A stretch of DNA of 64,000 bases from Streptomyces paludis (GCF_003344965.1 NZ_CP031194.1:2790001-2854000); one strand, 5' to 3'. Positions 35,374 through 45,569 are shown, counted from the first letter of the stretch. The notes: generated by a model from the letters alone, not told the origin. Numbers and translations are program-made.

Positions 35374-35808
35374 ATGGAAGAAGGCACTTCGAAGTCACCG
35401 GGTTACCGCGAGGGAACCGGCTCCTCCGTCGACGACGAGGATCTCGACCCCTTCCAGTGGGACACCCGGGAGGACTGCGAGGTACGGCAGATCCTCGACC
35501 GGGTCGCCGGCAAGTGGTCGCTGCTGGTCATCGCCCTGCTGGACCGCCGCAGGCTGCGCTTCACCGAGCTGCGCCGGGAGATCGACGGCATCAGCCAGCG
35601 GATGCTGACGGTCACCCTGCGGCAGCTGGAGCGGGACGGGCTGGTGCGGCGTACGGTGCATCCGGTCGTGCCGCCCCGGGTGGACTACGAACTGACGTCA
35701 CTGGGCCGCACCCTGCACACCACGATCCGCGCGCTGGTCACCTGGACCGAGGAGCACCAGACGGAGGTGGCGGCGGCCCGCGCCGCGTACGACGCGGCCG
35801 AGCGCTGA
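35374..35808 (+). CDS. HxlR-family transcriptional regulator
   Basis: This 144-residue winged-helix regulator has the HxlR core from residue 33 on: REDCEVRQILDRVAGKWSLLVIALL with the conserved Cys35, LRFTELRREIDGISQRMLTVTLRQLERDGLV, and the wing PPRVDYELTSLG. A 30-residue acidic lead precedes it. The ATG at 35374 has no clear ribosome site. Its position divergent from the MFS gene with a 9-bp inverted repeat between suggests control of that exporter. Confidence 0.9.
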   Translation: MEEGTSKSPGYREGTGSSVDDEDLDPFQWDTREDCEVRQILDRVAGKWSLLVIALLDRRRLRFTELRREIDGISQRMLTVTLRQLERDGLVRRTVHPVVPPRVDYELTSLGRTLHTTIRALVTWTEEHQTEVAAARAAYDAAER

Positions 35809-35862
35809 CGGCCACGCCTGGGGCGTCACCGCGCCCTGGGCCGTCACCGGGCACGGCGCGCG

Positions 35863-36495
35863 TCACCGGGCCCGGCGCGCCCGGTGGGTCCGTACCTTGT
35901 TGCGGTTGCCGCATCGCTCCATGGCGCACCAGCGGCGGCGGCCCGGCCGGGAGGTGTCCGCGAAGAGCAGGAAGCAGTCGTGCGAGCCGCATTCGCGGAT
36001 CCGGTGCGCGTACGGGCCGGTGAACAGCTCGACGGCGTCGCGGGCGACGGTCGACAGCAGCCCGGTCCCGGTGGCACCGGGCACCCAGGCGTGCGCGCCC
36101 TCCGACGTGATCCGGGCCACGAGCGGGGGCTCGGCCGCCGCCGCGTTCAGCGTCGCGAGGTCGGCCCGGTCCGGGGTCAGGTCGTGCGCGCGGGCGAGGG
36201 TGAGCCGCAGCAGCGCGTCCCGTACGGCACGGGCCGTCCGTACCTCCGTATCGCTCACCGACAGCTCCGGCTCCAGCCCGGGCGCGAGCCGGCTCCGGGC
36301 GGCCCACTCCGCCAGCGCGTCCGGGGTGTGCAGCACCTCGTGGCGCGCGTACGGCCCCGGGCCGCCGGTGATCAGCAGCTCCAGACAGAGCGCGCCCGCG
36401 TCGAAGCGGAACGGGCGGCCCTCGGGCGTACGCAGGATCAGACCGGGTTCGTACGGCCCGGGGCCGTCGGGCAGGTCCCTCGCGAACTCGATCAC
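35863..36495 (-). CDS. CGNR zinc-finger (ABATE-domain) regulator
   Basis: This 210-residue protein has the ABATE N-terminal domain (FRFDAGALCLELLITGG) and the C-terminal CGNR zinc finger: IRECGSHDCFLLFADTSRPGRRRWCAMERCGNRNKV, with four cysteines for one zinc. Such proteins are taken to be stress-related DNA-binding regulators in actinobacteria, but targets are seldom known. GTG start without a strong ribosome site. Divergent from the aminopeptidase gene. Confidence 0.9.
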   Translation of the reverse strand: MIEFARDLPDGPGPYEPGLILRTPEGRPFRFDAGALCLELLITGGPGPYARHEVLHTPDALAEWAARSRLAPGLEPELSVSDTEVRTARAVRDALLRLTLARAHDLTPDRADLATLNAAAAEPPLVARITSEGAHAWVPGATGTGLLSTVARDAVELFTGPYAHRIRECGSHDCFLLFADTSRPGRRRWCAMERCGNRNKVRTHRARRAR

Positions 36496-36545
36496 GTCAC
36501 CACGGTAGGTGGTCGCTCAGCGGACACCCGTGTCCATTTCCCGCC

Positions 36546-36562
36546 TCTTGACGGCGAGTCAA
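36546..36562. promoter_or_regulatory. Candidate operator CTTGAC-5-GTCAAG
   Basis: An exact 6-bp inverted repeat with 5-base spacer lies between the CGNR regulator and the aminopeptidase gene, close to TTGAC-type -35 boxes. It could be a site for either a repressor or an activator. Confidence 0.4.
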
Positions 36563-36604
36563 GCTCTCGTTGACCATTCAGCACGCTCAACCGTTTCCCC
36601 GTAA

Positions 36605-37579
<975 letters not shown>

Positions 37580-37592
37580 CCGCGCCCGCACC

Positions 37593-37624
37593 GGCCCGGG
37601 GAGCCCGCACCGGCTCCCCGGGCC
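37593..37624. terminator. Bidirectional terminator
   Basis: GGCCCGGGGAGCC (37593-37605) pairs exactly with GGCTCCCCGGGCC (37612-37624), between the aminopeptidase gene and the converging ABC permease gene. Confidence 0.8.
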
Positions 37625-37631
37625 CGGCCCC

Positions 37632-38546
37632 TCAGGTCGTGATGTCCTTCGTCGTGAACCTCGCCCACGCCGCCGACCCGAACACCGCCGCGTACACCGC
37701 CTGGAGTTGCAGGTTCTTCCCGATGTCCTCCCAGTAGAACGGGTCGCGCAGCACATCCGCGAACGACAGCCAGTAGTGCGGGAAGAGATACGGCTGTACG
37801 GCGTGGAGCTGCGGGATCGTGTCCAGGATCTGCGCCGTGACCACCAGCCCGACCGTCGCCGCCATGGCACCGATGCCGCTGCTGGTCAGCGTCGAGACGA
37901 ACAGACCGACCGCCGCGAGCCCGGCGAGCGACGCGGCGACCAGCACCGCGATCAGCAGGGCCCGTATCAGCCCGTCCCCGAACGGGATCCGGGTCCCCGA
38001 GATCGTGGTGACCTCGCCGAGCGGGAACAGCAGCGCCCCCACGGCGAGCGCGGAGGCCGCCACCGTCAGGGTCGCGACCAGGCAGAAGACCAGCGTCGAG
38101 GCGTACTTGACGAGCAGCAGCCGCGTACGCCCCGCCGGCGCCACCAGCAGATAGCGCAGTGTGCCGGCGCTCGCCTCACCCGCGAGCGCGTCGCCCGCGA
38201 TCACCCCGACGGCCATCGGGAGGAAGACCGGGAGCGTCGCGGCGAGCGCGGCGAAGACCAGGAACAGCCCGTTGTTGGTGACCTGGGTGAGGAAGGCAGG
38301 ACCGTGCGCCGCGCCGCCGCCTCCGACCGTGCCGTCGTCACTCGTCTGGATCTTCACCGCGATACCGATGAGGACGGGCACGGCGGCCAGCACCCCCAGC
38401 AGCGCCCAGGTCCGCCGGCGCCGCAGGACGAGCGCCAGCTCGGAGCCGAGCAGCCCGGCGGCCCACCACAGCCGCGCCGCCCGCACCCGCTCCGGTCCGT
38501 CCCCCGTCCCCTCCCCCGCCGCAACCCCCGCCTCAGCCCGCGACAT
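37632..38546 (-). CDS. ABC-2 type transporter permease
   Basis: This 304-residue ABC-2 permease has six predicted helices. It begins with a cytosolic lead and ALVLRRRRTWALLGVLAAVPVLIGI. GDALAGEASAGTLRYLLVAPAGRTRLLLVKYAS is the conserved cytosolic motif, and the last helices are SLAGLAAVGLFVSTL and IGAMAATVGLVVTAQIL. It works with the ATPase encoded just upstream, with which it overlaps by 14 bases. The substrate is unknown; such pairs often export drugs, lipids or peptides. Confidence 0.9.
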   Translation of the reverse strand: MSRAEAGVAAGEGTGDGPERVRAARLWWAAGLLGSELALVLRRRRTWALLGVLAAVPVLIGIAVKIQTSDDGTVGGGGAAHGPAFLTQVTNNGLFLVFAALAATLPVFLPMAVGVIAGDALAGEASAGTLRYLLVAPAGRTRLLLVKYASTLVFCLVATLTVAASALAVGALLFPLGEVTTISGTRIPFGDGLIRALLIAVLVAASLAGLAAVGLFVSTLTSSGIGAMAATVGLVVTAQILDTIPQLHAVQPYLFPHYWLSFADVLRDPFYWEDIGKNLQLQAVYAAVFGSAAWARFTTKDITT

Positions 38547-39480
38547 CGAATCCCTCCCCGGTCAGCGCGACGAAGGCGTCCTCCAGGGAGGCGCGCTCCA
38601 GGCCGAAGGCCCGTACCCGCACCCCCGCCCCCACCAGCGCCGCGTTCAGCTCGGCGGGATCCGCGTCCGCCGGGGGCTCGCCGGTCACCCGGTCGTCCAC
38701 GGCCACCACATCGGTGACGCCCCGCTCCTTCAGCACCCGGACGGCCGCGCCCGGATCGGGCGTGGTGACGGCCAGCCGGCGCCGGGTCCCGGCCGCCAGC
38801 TCCGCGACCGTGCCCTGGGTGATCAGCCGGCCGCGGGTCATCACCGCGGCATGGGTGCAGACCTGTTCGATCTCGTCCAGCAAGTGCGAGGAGAGGAAGA
38901 CCGTCGTGCCGTCCGCAGCCAGCTCCCGCACGAGCGCCCTGATCTCGCGCATGCCCTGCGGGTCGAGCCCGTTCGTCGGCTCGTCGAGCACCAGCAGCCG
39001 GCGTGGCCGCAGCAGCGCCGCCGCCAGCCCGAGCCGCTGCTTCATCCCCAGGGAGTACGCCCTCGCCCGCTTCCCCGCGGCGGCGGTCAGCCCGACCCGC
39101 TCCAGCGCCCCGGCCACCCGCGCCCGGCGGGTACGGGGGTCGGCCGTGGGATCGGCCGCGTCGTACCGTACGAGATTGTCCCGGCCCGTCAGATACCCGT
39201 ACAGCGCGGGCCCTTCGATCAGCGCCCCCACCTCGGGCAGTACGGCACGGGCCGCGCGCGGCATGGGGCGGCCCAGCAGCACGGCGGAGCCCGCGGTCGG
39301 CTCGATGAGGCCCAGCAGCATCCGGATGGTGGTGGTCTTCCCCGAGCCATTGGGCCCGAGAAAGCCGAAGACACTCCCGGCGGGCACGGTCAGATCGAGC
39401 CGGTCGACGGCGAGCTGCCCGCCGCCGTACCGCTTCGTGAGCCCACGCGTCTCGATCACGCGATCCACCACGGAATCCAT
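38533..39480 (-). CDS. ABC transporter ATP-binding protein
   Basis: This 315-residue ATPase has Walker A GPNGSGKTT, signature YSLGMKQRLG, Walker B LLVLDEPTNGLDP and the switch His in LSSHLLDE, then a C-terminal DUF4162-type part (about residues 215-315), typical of drug or lipid exporters (CcmA/DrrA group). The ATG at 39480 was chosen because GGGGG lies just upstream; GTG codons at 39486 and 39483 are alternatives. It pairs with the permease encoded downstream. Confidence 0.93.
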   Translation of the reverse strand: MDSVVDRVIETRGLTKRYGGGQLAVDRLDLTVPAGSVFGFLGPNGSGKTTTIRMLLGLIEPTAGSAVLLGRPMPRAARAVLPEVGALIEGPALYGYLTGRDNLVRYDAADPTADPRTRRARVAGALERVGLTAAAGKRARAYSLGMKQRLGLAAALLRPRRLLVLDEPTNGLDPQGMREIRALVRELAADGTTVFLSSHLLDEIEQVCTHAAVMTRGRLITQGTVAELAAGTRRRLAVTTPDPGAAVRVLKERGVTDVVAVDDRVTGEPPADADPAELNAALVGAGVRVRAFGLERASLEDAFVALTGEGFDVAG

Positions 39481-39562
39481 CACCACCCCCGTCCGCTACG
39501 AGAACGGACCGCCCCCGCCCAGCGTTCCGCCCGCCGCGGAAGCGACCGCCCTCCTTCGCCCG

Positions 39563-40954
39563 TCACTGGGGGAAGCTCGGCCACACCCCCACCCTCGTCA
39601 CGCCGGTGGTGGTGATACCGGCAGAGCCGCCGCGAAGGAACAGGCTGTGCTCGTGGTCGTTGTCACCGATCAGCAGGTCGGCGTAGCCGTCCCGGTCGAT
39701 GTCGCGCAGCCGGAGGTTCAGTCCGAACCTCTGGTACGCCGTGGGGCTCCCGGGTATGCCGGCGGTGGCGCGGGTGAACCATTGCGAACCGGCGCCGGTC
39801 AGGCCCTTCTTGCCGCCGCGCAGGATATGGACGCCGCCCGCCTCCTTGGCCGAGCCGACCTTCTCCGACGGCGCGCTGACCGCGAGGTCCGGGTAGCCGT
39901 CGCGGTTGGTGTCACCGGCGGAGAGTTCGGCGCCGAAGTAGTCGTTCTTGGTGGCGGACGTGGCGACGCCCGGCGTGGACTGGGTGAGGCGGTACGTGGT
40001 GGTGGGGCCGGACGCTCCGCCGCGTACGACGACGACCGAGCCGGCCCCCTGGTTGTGGCGGACGTCTCTGACGGCCAGATCGCCGTAACCGTCCTTGTCG
40101 AAATCCGCGATGACGCCCGTGGGGCCGTAGTCGGGGGCCGTGTTGTTGATCCGCGTGACCTTGGCGGCGGGTTTGATCGTGGCACCGCCGCGCAGGAACC
40201 AGGCGTCCTGGGTCATCTTGTTGTCGCGGTAGCCCTGGCCGAGGACGTACAGGTCAGTGGCCTTGTCCTTGGTGACCTTCCCGGCGACGAGCCCGGTGGG
40301 TTCGAGGATGTCGCGCGAGCCCGCGGGAAGGTGGTGCTTGGTGACCTTGCCGGTCGTTCCGGTCTTGGAGAAGCCGCCCCGGAAGATATAGACGGTGCCG
40401 AAGGAGTCCACGACCGCCAGATCCGGCTTGCCGTCGCCGTTGAAGTCACCGGCCTCGATGGCCTTGCCGAAGCTCCGGTGGGTGACGGCGCCGACGGGGA
40501 GCCGGGTGGCTTTGGTGCCGAGGCCGGACTTGGCGCCCCACATGATGGTGACCGCTCCCGAGGAGACCTTGCCGCTGACCTTCTCGGTGAAGTCGCTGAC
40601 CGCGAGGTCGGCATAGCCGTCCTGGTTGAAGTCTGCGACGGCCAGGTCCTCGCCGAAGGCATCGGCGTAGCCACCGGCGTCCCCGGCCTTCCCGGGAATG
40701 CCCGGGCTGTTCTGCGTGAATTCCTTCGTCACGGTGCCGGGCCCGGTCGCGGTCCCGTACGTCACCGTGAAATAGCCGCCGAGGGACGCCTGGGCGTAGT
40801 CCCGGTAACCGTCCCCGTTGAAGTCGTCGGCGTACTTCGCGGGCGCGGCCACGGCCGTCCCCGAGAGGCCCAGCGGCCCGGCGCCGGTGAGGGACACGAC
40901 GACGACGGTCGCGAACGCGAGCCGGAGCGGGCGGGGAGTCCTGTGCGCGAACAT
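39563..40954 (-). CDS. Secreted FG-GAP repeat protein
   Basis: This 463-residue exported protein has a signal peptide ending in TAVAA and at least seven FG-GAP (integrin alpha/VCBS-like) beta-propeller repeats, each with a DxNxDGxxD calcium loop, such as DFNGDGYRDYA, DFNQDGYADLA, DFNGDGKPDLA, DFDKDGYGDLA, DTNRDGYPDLA and DIDRDGYADLL. Such propellers are outside the cell in Streptomyces; partners are unknown. AGGAG lies four bases before the ATG at 40954. Confidence 0.9.
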   Translation of the reverse strand: MFAHRTPRPLRLAFATVVVVSLTGAGPLGLSGTAVAAPAKYADDFNGDGYRDYAQASLGGYFTVTYGTATGPGTVTKEFTQNSPGIPGKAGDAGGYADAFGEDLAVADFNQDGYADLAVSDFTEKVSGKVSSGAVTIMWGAKSGLGTKATRLPVGAVTHRSFGKAIEAGDFNGDGKPDLAVVDSFGTVYIFRGGFSKTGTTGKVTKHHLPAGSRDILEPTGLVAGKVTKDKATDLYVLGQGYRDNKMTQDAWFLRGGATIKPAAKVTRINNTAPDYGPTGVIADFDKDGYGDLAVRDVRHNQGAGSVVVVRGGASGPTTTYRLTQSTPGVATSATKNDYFGAELSAGDTNRDGYPDLAVSAPSEKVGSAKEAGGVHILRGGKKGLTGAGSQWFTRATAGIPGSPTAYQRFGLNLRLRDIDRDGYADLLIGDNDHEHSLFLRGGSAGITTTGVTRVGVWPSFPQ

Positions 40955-41125
40955 GCGTCTCCTGGATGCGCGGGACCGGCTGGAACCGGTCCCCGGTGAT
41001 CTCGCGATGCGAGGCACAGAGGAGACGTACGACGACGGAAGAGGGTTGTAGCCGAAGAGACCCGGCCCCGCGGAAGCGGCGCCGGAGTACAGGTGCGAGC
41101 CCGAGCCAAAAGCGGTCCGAGCGCC

Positions 41126-41155
41126 CCGCAGCACAGCGTTCCGCAGCACAGCGTT
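41126..41155. repeat. 15-bp tandem duplication
   Basis: CCGCAGCACAGCGTT occurs twice in direct succession (41126-41140, 41141-41155), next to a terminator hairpin. It is probably replication slippage. Confidence 0.8.
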
Positions 41156-41188
41156 CCGCCCCGCCGCGCGAACCTCGCGGCGGGGCGG
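41156..41188 (-). terminator. Terminator after the LolA-like gene
   Basis: A perfect 13-bp GC stem (41156-41168 with 41176-41188) with 7-nt loop lies 12 bases after the stop codon of the minus-strand gene. Confidence 0.8.
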
Positions 41189-41200
41189 TCGGCGGGCGGG

Positions 41201-42514
41201 CTACTTCGCCTGGTCCGCGGCCTTGAGCAGGGATTCCTTCGTTACGGCGCCTACGTAGACCTTGCCGTCGTCCGTCATCAGGGCGTTGACGATGCGGGTC
41301 TTGTAGAGCGTGCCCGAGCCGAACTTCCCGGTGACCTTCTCGCCCAGGGAGTTGATGAAGCCCTGGGTGTCGGCCGGCAGGTCGTCCGCCTTCGCGGAGT
41401 CACGGTCCGCGCCGCCCCTGACGCTGTCGCCGGACGTCAGCTCGAAGACCGTGCTCCAGCCCTTGCCGATCGTCTTCACGCCGCCGTCACCCGCTCCGGC
41501 GTCGAGTCCGACGAGGCCGCCGAGCCCGTCCGGGATCCCTCCGGAGTTGAAGGGCGTGTCGTCCGAGGACGGGTCCTTGGCGCCGTCCGCCGTCGCGGCG
41601 TCGTGGTCCTTCCCCTCCGTCACCTTCGCGCCCTTGGGCGGGGTGAAGTCGAAGGTGGACGCGGCGGGCTTGGCGAAGTCGACCTTGGTGAAGCCCACGT
41701 CGACGATGGCCTTGCCGCCCGCGCTCGACGCCAGCGTGAACTTCAGCGGGGTGCCCGTCTTCGCGTCGACCGCGATCGTGACCGAGCCGATCGTCGAACC
41801 CGACTGCTTGGGCTTGACCAGCAGCCGGTACGCGTCGCGCCCGGCGATCCGCGTCGTGCCGTCGACCGTCACGGAGGTCGTGTCGGCGGATGCCTTCAGC
41901 GCCTCCGCGGCGAAGTCGGCCGGGGTGGCCGTCAGGCTCCGGCCCTGGGACTCGGTGGCGCCCTTCCCGGTGGTCTTCGCGCCGTCCTTGGGGGCCGTCG
42001 CGTGGTACGCCTCGTTGGAGGCGCTGTCGTACGCCCACACCTCGTCGCCGTTGTGGATCAGGCTGTACTCGGCGGCGTTCTCCAGGATGGAGAGCCGCTG
42101 CTTGTCGGGGCCGTCGACCGCGACGCGCAGGGTGTGGGTGCCGGAGCTGAGTTCCATGAGCTTCTCGCTCGGGTCCGCGGACGCGGCGCCGCCCGTGACG
42201 CTCCCCGCGCCGAGCGAGCCGGCCAGGCTGTCGAGACCGGACAGCCCCGGGAGCCCCAGATCCGTGGAGATCTTCACGGAGCCGGAGAGCTGCTGGGTGT
42301 CCGAAGCGGCGATCTTCTCGATGAGCCGCTGTGCGCTGATGTCCGCCAGATCAGGACCGCCGGTGGTCGCGGCCAGCGCGGGTACGAGCCCGATGGTCGC
42401 CGCGGCCACCCCGGCGACGGCGAGCGGAAGCCCGTAACGCGTCGCCTTCCGGCGGATCACGCCCGGCTCCCGGTCCTCCTCCTCGGTGATGCGCGCACTG
42501 TCGTTCGCTGCCAT
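41201..42514 (-). CDS. Exported LolA/DUF2092-like protein
   Basis: This 437-residue protein starts with a cytosolic acidic/basic lead (about 25 residues), one hydrophobic segment (LPLAVAGVAAATIGLVPALAATTG) that serves as signal or anchor, and a large outside part. Segments such as VKISTDLGLPG, LRVAVDGPDKQRLSILENAAEYSLIHNGDEVWAYDSASNEAYH and VTIAVDAKTGTPLKFTLASS follow the LolA/LppX-like beta-clamp pattern that holds lipid. The role is unknown; envelope lipid handling or regulation is a guess. GGAGG lies 11 bases before the ATG. A striking inverted repeat lies upstream. Confidence 0.8.
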   Translation of the reverse strand: MAANDSARITEEEDREPGVIRRKATRYGLPLAVAGVAAATIGLVPALAATTGGPDLADISAQRLIEKIAASDTQQLSGSVKISTDLGLPGLSGLDSLAGSLGAGSVTGGAASADPSEKLMELSSGTHTLRVAVDGPDKQRLSILENAAEYSLIHNGDEVWAYDSASNEAYHATAPKDGAKTTGKGATESQGRSLTATPADFAAEALKASADTTSVTVDGTTRIAGRDAYRLLVKPKQSGSTIGSVTIAVDAKTGTPLKFTLASSAGGKAIVDVGFTKVDFAKPAASTFDFTPPKGAKVTEGKDHDAATADGAKDPSSDDTPFNSGGIPDGLGGLVGLDAGAGDGGVKTIGKGWSTVFELTSGDSVRGGADRDSAKADDLPADTQGFINSLGEKVTGKFGSGTLYKTRIVNALMTDDGKVYVGAVTKESLLKAADQAK

Positions 42515-42827
42515 GTGTGCCCTACCTCCGTGGTCGGCGGCCTTCCGTCCATTGCACTCGTCCACCCCTCGCCGCCATTCTCACCCGAATTGGTCAGGAG
42601 TGTTGCTTACCATCTGACCAATTCGGCGCCGCTGAAGCGTCAGCCCCCGGGATCAACTTCCCGTACTGCTTTGGGATGACATACGGAGCGGACGCCCCGG
42701 GGCACCCACTAGGGGACGCCCCTGAGCGCGGAAAGACGACCGGACGCGCACCGCCGACCGGGCGCGGGACACGTCCGATCGGGGCAGTCCACCGGTCCGC
42801 CGGCTTACGCGGCCCGCTGCCGGACCG
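42515..42827. other. 313-base gap with a 13-bp inverted repeat
   Basis: No gene is seen here. It holds the promoter region of the LolA-like gene, including the inverted repeat at 42585-42626, and the downstream end of the polyprenyl synthase gene. Confidence 0.6.
42585..42626. promoter_or_regulatory. Perfect 13-bp inverted repeat (operator candidate)
   Basis: CCGAATTGGTCAG (42585-42597) and CTGACCAATTCGG (42614-42626) are exact reverse complements with a 16-base spacer. They lie 71 bases upstream of the LolA-like gene start. The AT-rich core stands out in this GC-rich DNA. No T-run follows, so a regulator site is more likely than a terminator. Confidence 0.55.
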
Positions 42828-43838
42828 TCAGCCCGCGCGGTGGACCACCGCGTCGCACAGCTCCACCAGCGCCGACTTCGCGTACCCCTCGGGCAGCGGC
42901 GCCAGCGTCGCCCGCGCCGCCTCCGCGTACCGCACGGTGTCGCGCCGTGCCTGCTCCAGCGCCGGATGGACGCGCAGCCGCTTCAGGGCCTCGGCGAGCA
43001 GCGCGTCGTCCGCCAGATCGCCGTCCAGCAGCTCGACCAGCTCCAGGTCCTCCGGCCGGCCGTGCGCCGCCGCCTGGGCGCGCAGCAGCAGCACCGGCAG
43101 CGTCGGGATGCCCTCGCGGAGGTCGGTGCCGGGGGTCTTGCCGGACTCGTGCGAGTCGCTGGCGATGTCGAGGACGTCGTCGGCGAGCTGGAAGGCGACC
43201 CCGAGCCGCTCCCCGTACTGGGTGAGGATGTCGATGACGGACTCGTCCGCGCCGGAGGCCATCGCGCCGAAGCGGCCGGAGACCGCGATCAGCGAGCCCG
43301 TCTTGCCGCCGATGACGTCGAGGTAGTGGTCGACCGGGTCGCGGCCGTCGCGCGGGCCCACCGTCTCCAGGATCTGGCCCGTCACCAGCCGCTCGAACGC
43401 CTCCGCCTGGACCCGTACGGCGTCCGGGCCCAGGTCGGACAGGATCTGCGAGGCGCGGGCGAAGAGGAAGTCACCCGTGAGGACGGCGACGGAGTTGTCC
43501 CAGCGGGTGTTGGCGCTGGGCACCCCCCGGCGGACGTCCGCCTCGTCCATCACGTCGTCGTGGTAGAGCGTCGCGAGATGCGTCAGTTCGACGACGACGG
43601 CAGCGGGGACGACACCGGGCGCGTAAGGGTCACCAAATTGTGACGCGAGCATGACCAACAGAGGCCGGAAACGCTTGCCTCCCGCCCGCACCAGATGCTG
43701 GGCGGCCTCCGTGATGAAGGGCACGTCGCTCTTGGTCGCGTCGAGAAGTCCCGCCTCCACGGCGGCCAATCCGGTCTGGACATCGGCCTCAAGAGCCTGG
43801 TCCCGCACGCTCAGCCCGAACGGCCCGACGACGGTCAC
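42828..43838 (-). CDS. All-trans polyprenyl diphosphate synthase
   Basis: This 336-residue isoprenyl diphosphate synthase extends an allylic primer with isopentenyl diphosphate. The first Asp-rich motif is LYHDDVMDEADVRRG, the second is QLADDVLDIASD, and GGKRFRPLLVML and the KTGSLIAVS block are in place. Small residues before the first motif (THLATLYHDD) allow a long chain, so a menaquinone side chain of seven to nine units is likely. That would supply the quinone for the nuo complexes nearby. AGGAG lies nine bases before the GTG. Confidence 0.93.
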   Translation of the reverse strand: MTVVGPFGLSVRDQALEADVQTGLAAVEAGLLDATKSDVPFITEAAQHLVRAGGKRFRPLLVMLASQFGDPYAPGVVPAAVVVELTHLATLYHDDVMDEADVRRGVPSANTRWDNSVAVLTGDFLFARASQILSDLGPDAVRVQAEAFERLVTGQILETVGPRDGRDPVDHYLDVIGGKTGSLIAVSGRFGAMASGADESVIDILTQYGERLGVAFQLADDVLDIASDSHESGKTPGTDLREGIPTLPVLLLRAQAAAHGRPEDLELVELLDGDLADDALLAEALKRLRVHPALEQARRDTVRYAEAARATLAPLPEGYAKSALVELCDAVVHRAG

Positions 43839-43987
43839 GAGAGGTACTCCTGTCTGCTGACGATCACACGGATTGTCGATGTGTCGCTGTCATCACTCAA
43901 GTCAGCGTATCCGGTCCCCTTTCGATCACCATGGGCGGCTTCCCGGCTCCGCCGGTATGTTCGGGATCATCCGTACGAGCAGGAGTG

Positions 43988-45499
43988 ATGCTTTTGTCCG
44001 GAACCACGACCGACCCCGTCGCGCCCGAGGACGAGCCGCCCCCTCGTGACGATCATGCCTTCCTCGGCCATCCCCAGGGACTGCTGACCCTCTCCGGTCT
44101 GGAGGTCTGGGAGCGCTTCTCGTTCCTCGGGATGCAGGCGATCCTCGTCCTCTACTTCGTCTCCTCCCTCGAAGAGGGAGGACTCGGCTTGGCGCCCGGC
44201 ACGGCCGCCTCCCTCTCGGCCGCGTACGGGACCCTCGTCTATCTGCTCTCGGTGGCCGGCGGCTGGCTGGCCGACCGGATCCTCGGCTCGTACCGCGCGG
44301 TGCTCTGGGGCGGCGTCCTGATCGCCGCCGGCCACTACGCCATGGCCGTCCCCACGGCCGCCATGACCTGGGCCGGGCTCGGACTGATCAGCGCCGGTAC
44401 GGGCCTGCTCAAGCCCAATGTCTCCGCCATGGTCGGCAAGCTCTACCGGACCGAGGACGAGCGCCGGGACGCCGGCTTCGCCCTCTACTACATGGCCATC
44501 AACATCGGCGCCTTCCTCGGCCCGCTCGTCACCGGCTGGCTCGGTGACCACGCGAGCTGGCACACGGCGTTCTCCGCCGCCGCCGTGGGCATGACCCTCG
44601 GGCTGGTCCAGTACGTGGCGGGCCGCCGCCATCTGGCCGGGCGCAAGCACGCCGCCGAGTTCGCCCTCGCGCCCGGACCGATGCGCCGGGCGCTGCGGCT
44701 GATGGCCGCCGGCGCGGCCGTGGCCGCCGTCCTCGCGGTGGCGCTCTCCCTGGCGGGGTGGCTGACCATCGGCCGCTTCGCCGACGCGCTCACCGTGCTC
44801 TCGGTCGTCGCGCCGGTCGTCTACTTCGCGGTGATGTTCCGCAGCCCCCGGGTGAGCGCCGAGGAGCGCGGCAGGCTCCGCCCGTACGTGGTGCTGTTCC
44901 TGGCCTCGGTCGTCTTCAACTTCATCCTCTTCCAGGCGTACTCGACGATGATCCTGCTGGCCTCCACCAACGCCGACACCTCGATCCTCGGCTTCACCTT
45001 CCCGGCCGGCTGGTACGCCTCCGCCCTCGGCGCCTTCGAGGTGGCGCTCGCGCCCGTGGTCGCGGCCGTCTGGGTCCGGATGGGCCGCGACCAGCCGCAC
45101 GCCTCCAACAAGATCGCGGTCGGGGTGATCCTGGGCGGGCTGTCCTTCCTGCTCATGGTCCTGCCCACCTCGGGACACGGCGGGGCGGAGTACCGGATGG
45201 CCGCCTGGTGGATCGTCGGCTCGTATCTGCTGCTCGGCCTCGGCGACATCCTGGTGGAGACCTCCGGGCTCTCCGCCTCCACCAAGCTCGCGCCGAAGGC
45301 GTTCGCCAGCCAGACGCTCGCCCTCTGGTTCCTCTCCCTGGCCCTCGCCAACGGCATCCAGGCCCAGACCGTGAAGCTGTACGGCCGGGTCTCGCAGCCC
45401 GCGTACTTCGGCGTCAACGGCGCCGTCGCGGTCGTCGCCGGGCTGCTCGTGATCGCCGCGGCGCCCTGGCTGCGCCGCACCATGCACCCCGTCCGCTGA
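43988..45499 (+). CDS. POT-family peptide transporter (DtpT-like)
   Basis: This proton-coupled oligopeptide transporter (503 residues) has 12-14 helices. It shows the early family block GLEVWERFSFLGMQAILVLYF (ExxER-like), GGWLADRILGSYRAVLWGG, and the PTR2 signature FALYYMAINIGAFLGPLVTGWLG. It should import di- and tripeptides, which fits the neighbouring secreted aminopeptidase and hydrolases. The start is uncertain: the ATG at 43988 is only two bases after AGGAG, while an in-frame TTG at 43994 has eight-base spacing. Confidence 0.92.
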   Translation: MLLSGTTTDPVAPEDEPPPRDDHAFLGHPQGLLTLSGLEVWERFSFLGMQAILVLYFVSSLEEGGLGLAPGTAASLSAAYGTLVYLLSVAGGWLADRILGSYRAVLWGGVLIAAGHYAMAVPTAAMTWAGLGLISAGTGLLKPNVSAMVGKLYRTEDERRDAGFALYYMAINIGAFLGPLVTGWLGDHASWHTAFSAAAVGMTLGLVQYVAGRRHLAGRKHAAEFALAPGPMRRALRLMAAGAAVAAVLAVALSLAGWLTIGRFADALTVLSVVAPVVYFAVMFRSPRVSAEERGRLRPYVVLFLASVVFNFILFQAYSTMILLASTNADTSILGFTFPAGWYASALGAFEVALAPVVAAVWVRMGRDQPHASNKIAVGVILGGLSFLLMVLPTSGHGGAEYRMAAWWIVGSYLLLGLGDILVETSGLSASTKLAPKAFASQTLALWFLSLALANGIQAQTVKLYGRVSQPAYFGVNGAVAVVAGLLVIAAAPWLRRTMHPVR

Positions 45500-45569
45500 C
45501 AGGGGCGCCACACACCCCGTCCCTTGACGGTAACCCCGTCCACTGACAACGCCCCGCGAGGTGACCGGT

